From NCBI GenBank assembly GCA_037976565.1, contig CP137666.1:57778740-57842739 (forward strand): DNA of 64,000 bases, given 5' to 3'. Of the stretch, positions 9,925 through 21,900 are shown one piece after another; within the stretch, counting starts at the first letter, position 1; the number at the start of each line of letters is the position of its first letter. Under the pieces are notes generated by a model that made no database searches, was not told where the DNA came from, and saw nothing but the letters and a program-made list of their open reading frames with translations. Source of the stretch: Mesocentrotus franciscanus. Taxonomy: Eukaryota > Echinodermata > Echinoidea > Camarodonta > Strongylocentrotidae. Made by a program: the position numbers and the translations under genes.

Positions 9925-12785
9925 TTATTGCGACGCCTTTGGAAATGAAAAATAAGAGAAGGGAGGCAACAATTTGTGCGAAAATCCCGTACATGAAGGG
10001 CAGCAGCCTGCATTTTTGTATCTCCTCTTTTTCAAATGAAAGGGACGGGACAGGAGTGGGCCGTGTACAATTTCCACAAAATAAATTCGCCAACACAAAG
10101 AAATGGTACCACTCTTTATCCATACGCGATCATCATTTTTGTACAATTTCTCCACTATCGTAGCGTTTCGTTGCCAGAGGAACGGTTAATTTCTTTGGGG
10201 ATTTTCCCCAAAAGTTTGTGGACTTGAGATTTAGAGCTCGCTTTATTCCGTGGAGTATTAAAGAGGTAAGAATTTTCCCGTATATTAACCTTTGAATTTC
10301 GTTATCATGCGATTTTACAGCAGCCTTCTTGCCACTTTATCCGATCGATAAAGTCGGGAGTCGGTGTCATGTTGGCTCACCTACCTGCCCTGGGTCCACT
10401 CCCACGTACACATGAACGAAGTTATCACGTACGGTATAGCGGTATGGAAGTAGGCTTCTTCAGCTTCACTGCACTTCAGGCAGCTTTGCGGCTGTGCCTA
10501 TAATGATGACCATGATGACCATGTCTATGTTGTACATGACTATGTGCGTGATCTGACTTTGTGATAATAATATTAATGGGGAACCAAAGGCTAAGCTATG
10601 CACTTCTTTTGGTTTCAGTCTAGACCTAGGCTAGAGTAGACCTCTCTATGTCTGACTAGAACCTAGAAAATCTATGTATGTCCCATTTGCAGGCCAAAAA
10701 ATGAAAGGGTTAAATTCCAATGGCATTTGAAAATGAAACTGAGAAAAACTGATTTAATTTTAGAACTTCCTTCAAAACGGAAGCGCTGGAAAATGTCTTT
10801 TTGTGGGAAAATAACGACGATTAGTTGTCGAATCGACATAACGGTAGATCTAAGAAGACTAGAGATTGCGTGTGTGTGTGTAGACTAATTGGGTTTTTAG
10901 TTTTATTTACAGACGTGTATCAATCAGATAATGAGATATGATTATTTACATCTGGGGACCGACTTTTAACGTCACCATCCATTGCAATCACTTATGTATG
11001 AAGGGGTGACCAAAGTTCGCGGAGATTTTGACAATATAAAATGTGATATTCGATCTATGATTTCTCATATTCTACACAAATTTATTTATTTTAATTATTA
11101 CCAAAATGACGGCAAAGTTTTTTACTACAAATTGATTCAACTAGAAAATTTATCGTAAAGGATTCCGGAGATATCGCGATCTAAAGATTTGATTTCGGAT
11201 CGGCGAGCGTGCTGCAACAAAAAAAGTCATAAAAACAACGAGACCTTACTTCGCGCACAGGGGTTTAAGCTGATATTTTTTTTAATGCGATCCATAAAAA
11301 ATAAGGTAATATCATAATTTGCAAGGCAAGATATCATACATTCAGTTGGTACCACTTTTTACATACAATTTTGAGGATGTCTGCTCTCAAAATGAAGATT
11401 TCCAGACCCTTATCGGTAATTTGATATTTTTTTGGAACGGACGCAAATGACTGCAAAATTTGCTGATCTTTTGTAAATATTTTCACAATTTCGCTTCCAA
11501 TTCAAAAGAAAATTTTGTCTCTGGTTAATTTTATGTTCCTCTTTCTATAGGTGATATCCGATTTTTGAAATCTTACCGATTTTTTGAGAAAGCGAACTTA
11601 GGTCATGCACGAACTATGGTCACACGTCCATAAATAGTCTGATTTTCAGACCCTTGTACCGAATGGTTGTATGTTTTGTACTGCACAAAGATTCAATCAG
11701 TTTAATTTTGGCCATTACAAGAAGTGATTATTGATGTACACAAATGGCAATGCTGCATGTACCTGTTACAGCTCATTTTATGTATTATATTACCAAAGAA
11801 AAAAAGAAGTCAGTCAGTCACTCAATAGTGTCTGGCAGTGAAGTCTAGAAAGTAAATGGGTTTCCTTGCATAATTTGAATACTAGGAGTAGGATGTTGCT
11901 AATGTTTAAATTTCACAGATAGGACATACATGACATATTCATGATTCCTGCAATGTTCTACAGAATTTGATGTTGGCTGCAAAAGGGACATGTAGTATCT
12001 TTAATTAGTGGTCTAGGCTAGATGTAAATGTCTTCTACCTTTCTTGGTTCTTCATATTATGAAGTTAAACTTTAAAGAGAAGGTTGAGTTCTAGCCTAGG
12101 AAGAGCCTAAGAGGTGAAAAATAATTTGTGAGCGTTATCATTGTATTATGCAAGTGTGGAAGAACATCAGAGAAAAAATATTCCCTGAAAACAAGACACT
12201 TCAAATGCCTTAATATTCTAAATATGGCATGTAACATCATAAAAATCGGGACAGAGTTTTATGCCACATGGTCGTGTAGTCCCACATCTTTCTGTGTACA
12301 GTGCTTGTAACTTTACCAAGACTGGGCCAAATTTCTTATCATTTTGATGATTCCAGAACCTTGCAGTACACACCAATACTTATATGCTAGATGATCAACC
12401 ATTTCTGATCGATTCCACGTTTCTTTCACAATGCAATCGCATGACCTCAACGTTATCTTTAAATCGTTAAGAAAATTACGACAAACAAATATCAATAACG
12501 CACATTTTCAACTCTATATCGATGCCCGTGTGACGTGTCAATTTTGGTGGACAAACTAAAGGCGTAAAGCTATGTACATGTATTAAACGAATGGAAATCT
12601 TTGATTTTTAGACCGACGGATTGGACTCTCACCCCGAATTGTAACTGAATGATAATTTCACAAAATATTAAGGAAATTACTAATTCTCTGTGGCAAACCT
12701 CAGGAGATGAGATTCTTGTTGCTCAGTCACATCCGAAGTTTGGCGCATTGAACTCGTCGCATTGCGCATATTGCGCATGTGTAGC
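9925..12785. other. Intergenic, no supported gene
   Basis: AT-rich unique-looking sequence with only short chance open frames. The single recognisable item is the SINE fragment at 10878-10985. Confidence 0.5.
10878..10985 (-). mobile_element. 3' half of the 4863-5042 SINE family
   Basis: ACAGACGTGTATCAATCAGA, then GATTATTTAC(A/G)TCTGGGGACC and TAACGTCACCATCC match 4880-4945. The 7SL-like head is absent, so this copy is 5'-truncated. Confidence 0.75.
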
Positions 12786-13293
12786 TTAAAGTAGAAACGG
12801 ATTCAAATACAATATTATATTAATGGAAAGCTTATAACCTAAAGAAAGTGAAAAGTGTCATATCTTTTCCCTAAAAACACATATATGACCACTATCAGAC
12901 ATTTAACTTTGAATCTTGACATCCCCCTCATAAACAAAACTGAAATCATACACATTGGGCGGTTTCGATGATGACGTAGGCGATTGGGGTCAGATTTCCG
13001 CATTCACACAACACCGTACGTATCACACACGCTAGACGGTCGACAGCAGCCATACTCTCATCAATTTTAATTATTTATCATCCATTCAAATGAGTGAAGT
13101 TAGGCCAGTTAGTAACTTAATTGTATGTACAATATTCATCGTCTGAATCAAGTGACGATGATAGTGATGGCATCGATAGGCCATGCAGTTGGAACAATTA
13201 CAGAATACCCTACCACGGTTTCACGGGGGCAGAATTAGAACCAACAGTCTGACAAATATTACATGTAGATAGGGACTTTTAGATTTGCACGAT

Positions 13294-13428
13294 GAGAACG
13301 TGGACTGCCACATCGACATCCTTTTAAGGCAATGTGACGTCCTTTTAAGGCACTGCCGGGCACTGCCAGTGCCTTAAAAGGACGTCACATTGCCTTAAAA
13401 GGATGTCCATGTGGCAGTCCACGTTCTC
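13294..13428. repeat. 62-bp near-perfect hairpin inside the TTAA element
   Basis: Arms 13294-13355 and 13367-13428 are complementary at 61 of 62 positions, with an 11-nt loop. Each arm contains two diverged ~21-nt units (GACATCCTTTTAAGGCAATG and GACGTCCTTTTAAGGCACTG). A transcript would form a long double-stranded stem. Confidence 0.92.
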
Positions 13429-13463
13429 CAACTACCAATGACCAACGACCAACATTAGTCTAA

Positions 13464-13625
13464 GCACAAAGCTATTTTTTCTTTTGTATTTTTAGCACGA
13501 GACATTCCACTATTATAAGCACAAAACTATTTTTTCTTTTGTATTTTTAGAACGAGACATCACTTGTTGATTAAAAAAGCACAAATTATTTTTTTCTTTT
13601 GTATTTTTAGAACGATACATCAGTC
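13464..13625 (+). repeat. Three-copy ~58-nt tandem repeat
   Basis: The unit AGCACAAA(A/G)CTATTTTTTC then TTTTGTATTTTTAG(A/C)ACGA is repeated three times, followed by variable ACATCA segments. Confidence 0.85.
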
Positions 13626-14864
13626 TTGTGGATTAAAATATCTAATAGGGTCTTTGACAGCAGACTAAACAGTATAAGAGCTATACTAACTATAGCGGGC
13701 ACAAGGTACATACAAATACGTGCGTGGGACTATACACAGGCTGGACTTTTTGCGTTACTGAAATAGTGCTCAGAATTCAACTAATTCATCTACTAAATGA
13801 CCATAATAGACAAGAAACAATTCAAAGGTAAGGACAAGACTCAGTGCTTATCAATATAACATAAATTTTGCATGAAATATCATCAGGAAAGCCATCTAAA
13901 TTTTGTCACAAATTAGCGACGAACACACCAAATTCAGCGCTGCAATGACGGACAAAACGGCGTAGAATTCAACTTTTCATCCACCAAATGAATACGAACA
14001 CTTGCATTATACAATCTTCAATACCTGTATCACCATTATCGCAAACAATAAAATCACAGTCTATATCTACGGCTAATATATGAAAACTAACAATATGGTA
14101 GGGTATTCTGCAATCAAGCCGGCCAGTTTTCGAATGATCACCGGCAATATTAGTTATTACTTAGACATATTGTGTTAATTTTCATTGATTTCTTTCATCT
14201 ATATAATTTCTTTCGTCAGTTTTATGTAATAAGGAACATTACACCTTTTTTTTCTTTTTAGTTTATCTTTATTTAGTTCAAAGAACAGACATGCAAAACA
14301 ATCAAACCATGCAACAAACTTATACGGCAAAAGCCATAGACTCCATGTAGTGGGTACGAGCTTTTGTTTGTTTTGGGGACAATCTCCCAATCGCATACGT
14401 CACATTATTTTGGGCGATTTATTGGTGTCATTTGGGAGAAAATGAATGATGAACAATTCATGGTTTTGGGGAAGTTTTTTGGTTGTTACGACCTGATTCA
14501 TGATCATAAAAATCTGAAATATTTTTTTAAAAATTACTGAGGTCATAAGCTTTCCATTAAATATAAAATTGTTTTTGAATCCGTTTCTACTTTAATGACC
14601 GGCGTGGTTATTTTACACTAGCTATCATACTTTGTCATTTGTGTGGGTGGTGGCAGATTGTGTTCTGGCAGGCCAGGAAAGGAATGCATGTTTTATCAGG
14701 AATGTTGAGATTACAGGCACGGCCTTGTAACACAAAGCCTTAAAGTTTGCAATCAATTGCAAAATGGTAATATGGCCAATCAACATGATCAAGATCATTG
14801 TTGCATGAATGAGGAGCCAGAGTCAACAAGTGTGAGCGTTAATAAGCACAAGCCCTTCCGTTGG

Positions 14865-15345
14865 GGTCAGGGGGCCCGCCTTGGCCTTGGTGCTCTTGGC
14901 AGGTACAGGGGCAGAGCCTCTGCTGCGGGTCCAGCCCCCAGACACTCAAGTTTTAGCAATGCAGAACCTTCAAGATAGCCATCTTGAAACTCTAATCTAT
15001 CCCATCCAGGTGGGGTCCAGAGGCCCAACAAAGGACCCCTGCTGGGAGTCCAAGGGACGGAGCCCTGGAAACTCCTGAGTTTTGGCAATTTACAACCTTC
15101 AAGATGGCCGTCACAAGCGATATAAATATCTCCTTGAAATTCACACAACCTTCTATTACATCACAATTGCGGTTCTTATTTTTTGTCAATCATTTTTTTT
15201 CCTCTCTCTCTCCTTTTCCTCTCTTCTCCTCTTTTACCCTCTTTTCTATTTCTTTTCTCCTTTTTCTTCTGTCGCTATCTCATTTTTTAAAGTCACCAGA
15301 AGGGTGGGCTGTTGCCAACTCGGCTCCCTCCTTGATCCGCCACTG
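14865..15345 (-). mobile_element. hAT-like fragment with two ~125-nt internal repeats
   Basis: The minus strand begins CAGTGGCGGATCAAGGAGGG at 15345. It then has a purine tract and two related units (AACCTTCAAGAT(A/G)GCC(A/G)TC on the plus strand near 14965 and 15093). GGGTCCAG/GGAGCC(C/T) blocks resemble the repeats at 35.0 and 51.2 kb. The left terminus is not clear. Confidence 0.5.
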
Positions 15346-15909
15346 TAGAACTATTACCAATCAGATTCGTTATTTCAAATTTGCAATTGATCAAGAAGGA
15401 GGAGAGCAGGAGCATGTATGGCATAGTGCAAAGCTATTTGGCTGATTAGGCTCAAACATTTCAGCTTTTAAAGCCTCAATTACCCCATAGCAACTTGAGC
15501 CAATTAGAAGGGGACAGGGTTAGACCCATTGAGTGATGACATGAATGAAGCAGATATTTTATAATGTTAGCCACCATCCCCCTCCAACTACACAAGTTAA
15601 ACTGTCTTTGTAAGTAATTATCATTAGGGCCAGTCCAAGCTATTGTCGCTTACGTCACAAACAACATTTTAGATTTAAGTATATACCGGTATGTGGTGAT
15701 TGTATGAAGTTCAAAGCCCTTCTAGAACTTTTATCAGACTAAATACGAAATGAAAAGACACATTTGATGTCAGTATATGTTCAGAATTAAAATACTTTGT
15801 GACGTACGGGACACTAATTCACCAAATACTTGGGATTGACCTTCATTAAATAATTACATGAATCAATCAATCTATTCTCTTTGCATCAGTAGCAGAAACC
15901 AGTAGCAAG

Positions 15910-18900
15910 ATGTCCCTTGATCTGTATGAACATCTCAAGGTGGTCGGCAAAGGCAGCTATGGAGAAGTGTGGCTTGTCAGAAACAAGAAAGACAAAAAAC
16001 AGGTAAGCTCTATCTCCTATATGAAGACAAATATTTGTCCTGGTCAGTGCTGAGCTGTTTTGAAAGCGTGAAATTGTTCTTTATAGGACAATCTTGAACA
16101 AGGAAGACCTTGTTTTCGGTCTATTATATTGTGGACTAATGGTTGATTTTTATTCTATCTGTGTTTTGATAGTAATCTTGGATGTGGATGTAATCAATTA
16201 TGTGTACATTATCAGTTTTAAATTCTTTCTCTGTCAAAAGCAGTTTTGAAAGGAACATCTTATTTTCAGTGTGCCTGGTGTATGTTGATGCAATCATGTA
16301 TATTGAAGAAAAATAAACATTTCAATAAAAAACACAGGATTTTAACAGATACATTAATAATAATCTATGAACATCAAATATTGACTGTAGAATTTCAATA
16401 ACTGGTCAATTTGATATGCATTTGTGATTTATTTCAATCAGTTTGTTATCAAGAAAATGGAGCTTCTCCGTGCCTCCAAGAGGGAGAAGAAAGCTGCCGA
16501 ACAGGAGGCAAAGCTACTGTCCAAGCTACGTCACCCCAATATTGTATCCTACAAGGATTCCTTTGAGAGTGAGGAGGGTTTCCTCTACATAGTGATGGGG
16601 TTCTGTGATGGTGGAGATCTGTACAACAGACTGAAGCAACAGAAGAATGCAGCCTTAGAGGAACGCCAGGTGGTTGAGTGGTTTGTGCAGATCGCCATGG
16701 CTTTACAGGTGAGAAATGATGGAGAACCCTCCTATTACATAATAATATCCTGGATATACATAGGGCTAAAATCATCTGCACTGTCGCTAAGCATTTATCA
16801 CACATATTTTTCACCGATCATGAGATTAAGGCTTGCCTTCATACAGTATGTGCATATTTTCCACTAGTGCTGTGATCAAACGTTTAACCGTCCGGTATCT
16901 GACCGTCCATGGCACTATCCGTTTTGAATGTGACGGTTTCGTTTAGCCGATTTTTTTTTTTTTTTTTTTTTTTTTTAGTGTAAAATTTCGGACAAATTTT
17001 CCAATATAAATAATAAAATAAATATATCTTACAGTATTTTAATTTATTTATTCCGGAAAATTACGAGAAAAAAATTTAACTTATTGAAAATAAACATTTA
17101 TTAGAACAGTAATGGAACGAGCCTGAGCTGCTATCTCTGTGTATTATAACATGTACATCGGTACATTCAATATGGCAGCCTTCATGAATCGCAACTTTAG
17201 ACAACAACACTCGGCAAATCTTTAAAAATAATCAGTTTATGTCAAATTGAAATCATGATTCTTGTACAATTGCAAATAAAACACAAGTAAAGACGGAAAT
17301 ATGAATGTAAGTAATATTTTTCTTGACGAATAGCTACGTTTTTATGTGAAATTAGTGCCGGTCGAAAGCAGTGTTTTTCATCAGAAGTGGTGGGCGAAAA
17401 TCCCCCGCGCTGGGCTGGCCCGCGCCCGCCCAGTGCCGACCACTATTCTTACAATCGGCGGCGACCTTGGCAAAAGTGAGTAATTTTCGTTTAACCGAAA
17501 ACCGTCCGGTTTTGACTAGCGGTTAAACGGAATTGGAAATATCCGTGATGTTACAACACTATTTTCCACTCCTGGGGTGCATTCCAGCCAGTGCCATTTT
17601 ACAGGGCATAGTGGTGTTCAAATAAGAATGCCATTCATATAAAGTCAGGTACCTATCTAACACCTGGATGGAGGGAAGCAATGTTGATGAAATGCCTTGC
17701 TCAAGAACATGCATACTGCTAGGAATAGAACCCATGACCTTTGCATCTCCAGACAAGTGTCCTCTCAATTATGACACTCCATGATGATTCACAATCATGC
17801 ACACAGGAATAAGCATCGTGCAGTAAGCTCCTAGATGTGGAGTTAAAAGTTTATCGATTACAAATTGTTATTTGATTTTAATTCAACCATCTTGTTTTTG
17901 TTTAATTTCTTCACAAGGTCTAATAAACCTTCAAAAATGACAAAGCCAGGCCTGTATAATTTATGTTTAGTAGCCCTATTGATTAATGACTTTTTTCTTT
18001 AAATGAAACGTATTTCAGATCAACTCCTTCATCTTCAAAAATATATATTCAACTTACAAACACTGCAAACATATACTAAGTATATTCTCAAGCATGTACA
18101 GCATACTTATACATGCATCTATTTTTATAAATACTCCATACTCCATAGTATATGCATGAGCGGAACATTCTCCATCGGGACCTGAAGACGCAGAATATTT
18201 TCCTGACCAAGAGCAAGATCATAAAGGTCGGTGACCTGGGCATTGCAAGAGTTCTGGAAGGCAACAATGACATGGCTACAACTCTAATTGGGACACCCTA
18301 TTACATGAGCCCAGAGCTATTCAGCAATAGGCCTTACAATCACAAGGTAAATTTATTCTCAAAATACATCAATATTCAGTCTTAGTTTCTTCTTGGCTGA
18401 TATACATGTACATACAGTATGTATCATTTTGGTCGTTTTTGTTATAAATTTGTTTGTATATTTGTTTGTCTGTCTGTTAATTATGTTTGTTTTGATTTTT
18501 AACTATTTTTTTTTTCTGGCATTCAAAGTGAATTTCGATAACGACTGTCCAGAGAGAGAGAGAGATCTTTGGAATTGTTAAGTTTTTATTGTACAGGATT
18601 CCTATTTTGTTTTAAATTTAGTTAAGATAGCATACCTAATTAAACACAATGAGTTTATCATTCTGAAAATCACATGTACGCTTTAAAAGCAAATACAAAT
18701 TATTGTTTACAAACATGGAAAATATTTGAGCATGGGTAAAATTGAGTGCTGGGGATACAAACCAAGTGAATATGATACAAGTAGCAGGCAAGGGAAATAT
18801 GCTTTCATATAAAGCACAAAGAAAGAGTGCAAATCAAAAACTTTTTTCCTTTGAATAGATTCTCTAAGATATACTTTGGCAATAATTGCTTTCAGCTTTA

Positions 18901-21900
18901 TTCTTTCAAAGATTTAGGGTAAGGATAGTGATTGCAATTGGGTTGTAGGTAAGGTTTAGGGTAAGTGTTAGGTTGAGTTTTCAATCAAAGGCTGAAAGTA
19001 AGATTTCGGTTATTGTAGGATATTACTGTGGAGCAATTGTCACCAGAGAATATGTTCTGCAAGCTTGGGAATTAGTTATGATGTTTTATATCTTAATGAT
19101 TTTTAACATTCCAATATATATGACAATATTCTAAAGACTCCAATTTAGGTGATTTAATTTCTTCCTTATCTTGTGCATAGTCTGATGTATGGGCCTTAGG
19201 TTGCTGTGTTTATGAGATGACCACCCTCAAACATGCCTTCAATGCAAAGGATATGAACTCTTTAGTTTACAAGATACTGCGTGGAAAGGTAAGATGGTAA
19301 TTTCATCATTTGTATCTATGATCTTGAACAAGAACTCATCGATTCTCTTTTTTCACATTCATACTAATTTCACTTTGTTCATTACACAATAATATTAATG
19401 CATTAAATACAATTTTGAAATACCATATCTGATTATTAAAAAAAAAAATTTGCATTAGTTACAGTTAAGTAATTAGCTATTGTAATTGATATTTGTGAAG
19501 AAATAATTACTAGTAGTCTGGCATTTTGTTCTTCAGATTTATAAAATACACAGGTAAATGCAAGAGGTGTGAAATGGTTATTTGTATTTGAAGGTATTAA
19601 AAAGGAAGCTTTTGTTCAGTTATACACAATGCATAACACATAATGTGATCTTTATAAAGAAAAAACTACTAAACCATTTGAACTCCTTGTAGCTTACATA
19701 ATAAATACAACATTTAAAATATTACAAGCCTACTGTTCTCATTATGATGTCAAATTTGGGAGCAGTGGAGTGATTATGATTTTACCTCAATTTCAGATGC
19801 CTGCAATGCCTCAACAGTACAGCATAGAGCTGGTTGAACTCATCAAGGCCACTCTGAATCAGAGCCCAGAGAAGAGACCTAGTGTGTCAAGAGTCCTACG
19901 TAACCCATACATCAAGAAACACATAGCTATCTTCCTAGAGGGAACAAGAGCCAGGTAGGCTCATGCAATTCTTATGAACCTATGAACGTGAGAAAAATGT
20001 TCTAGTCCTCTAAAGATTATTGATGTTGTTGAGAAAAGATGCAGTGTGTCCTGACTCCTCTGCAGTCCTCACTTTTTTCCCCCCCTCAGCATACTGGTTT
20101 ATCATCTTATTTCCCCCTCTGTTACTTACTTGTTTTTCTTGTAATGAATGTATTCCTTTGTATTTTATAATGTACTTTATTTTGTATTTGCATTTGTTTA
20201 AACTGGAATGTTGAAAAATAAATGAAATAAATGAAAGAAACATTCCTAGAGGGAACAAGGGCCAGGTAGATAACCCATATCTACCTGGATGACTTCTCTG
20301 CTCCCTGGAATATTTCGCCCTGGACAACTATCTCCTCTCCCCCCCCCACTTCCTCCGGCACATGTGCCATCTAGGACAATAACCATCATTGCTCTCCCCA
20401 ACACACACACACATACACACACACAATCTGTCTGATTCTTTGTTGTTTGATAGCATTGATGGTGATGTTGGTGATGGTAGTGGTGGTAGTGATGATAATG
20501 ATAGTGGTGTAATACTGATAGTAGTGGAAGTGCTGCTGATGTGATTTTGATATTGTAAGTCATGTTTTTTTGTTTTATGATCGATATTATTGATACTTGC
20601 ATCTTAGAAATTTTAAATCACCATACACACAGATTGAAATTTAAGAAAGGAGTAAAGATAACACAGTACCATGGATTCCTTTGTGTTCCCTTATTTCAGG
20701 AGACCGAGTACATCTTCTGACAGTAGTAGAAGGGGGTCTAAAGCTGACATTCAGGAAATTGAAGAGCAGTCCACACCAGACAATGAGTCTGGTGGAAAAG
20801 ATCTGCCTGCTATTTCTGAGGTTCCTTCCAAAAAGGTAAAACTCTATTATGAAGCATGATTGTATTAATGTTTTAATTGTGTATATATACAAATACATTT
20901 TGATGTTTTAAATAGACCTGTTCACAATTAGCACATGATTTGAATGACCCGAATATTACAGACATTTTAAACATGGAGATGTCCCACTTTGTGCATTTTC
21001 AAATAATCACTGTCAAAGTGATGAAGGTGCTTTATGAATACCTTTTGTTTGCCCTCTTGGGAAGAATACTACCACCTGTGTTCCATAGAATGTACCATAT
21101 TGGTGCATAAATGAATGATTACATAACTTTCATGAGCACCTATCCAGTATTCGTTTCGGTGGGTTTTACAGTTTTGTACAAATGACCTATATCTGCCCAT
21201 GCCCAGATTTGTTTCTATGAACTGGCTTATAGAGGGATGTCAGGTTTTAATATTGTCATTAATTAGTTTAAATTTAGATGGTATATCTGGCTCTTTTATT
21301 AAATTGTTATGCATTATGATTCACAAGTGTATGAATTATGAAACAATAACCTATGCAATTGTGAGGCAGCTTTGTGTATACATATAATACTTAATTTTGT
21401 ATTTGATTACTTTCCATCACTAAGAGAGCTATTTGATGAACTTAAGTAGGTGTATAATAAGGCTCAATGTTAATACCCTTGTGTGCCAGACTATTTACAA
21501 ATGATAAATCTATGATATTAGCTCCTGAGACTGTCACCATTCAATGTTTATAGGCTACAAAAAAAAAAGATTAATGATGAAGCATATTGTTGTAGTGAAG
21601 AATGCTTGATGTGAAGTCCGTACAGTAGATAAAGAAACACATCATAATATCATTTTTACTTCAAAATATATAACTCTATTTTTATTTTTTTTTAATTTAA
21701 TGCTTCATTGAATACTCTTTCCATCATTTTCTATGATCTTCTCTTCTTTGATTCTCGTGATACCAACATTGTGGTAGAAGAAAGAACATTAATATCCTTT
21801 TAAATCCCTTTAAATCCATTCAAATCCATCTTATTCTTCACATAGCCGGTAAGAGATAACCAGAGTAAATCTTCCATTCCAAGGCCTAGTTCAGCAGGCA

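Larger units (their letters stand above)
12790..14591. mobile_element. TTAA-flanked DNA transposon with long terminal inverted repeats
   Basis: The left end AGTAGAAACGGATTCAAA continues through AATGGAAAGCTTATAACCT. The right end is its reverse complement over more than 55 bp with few differences. TTAA flanks both sides (12786-12789, 14592-14595), the target duplication expected of piggyBac or Kolobok superfamilies. Further inverted segments occur inside (ACAGAATACCCTACCAC at about 13199 against GTAGGGTATTCTGC at about 14099). A short open fragment, SSESSDDDSDGIDRPCSWNN, at about 13140-13250 may be a degenerate exon. No full transposase is visible, so it is non-autonomous. Confidence 0.8.

Noticed and set aside
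9524..10013. Open frames of about 140 codons on both strands
   Set aside because: They fall in a CT-rich tract next to a hAT-like terminus; low-complexity translation with no homology.
16709..16867. Extension of the NEK4 exon 2 frame to about 16866
   Set aside because: A consensus donor at 16709 and the conserved continuation [13 protein letters not shown] at 18149 show that the extra codons are intron.
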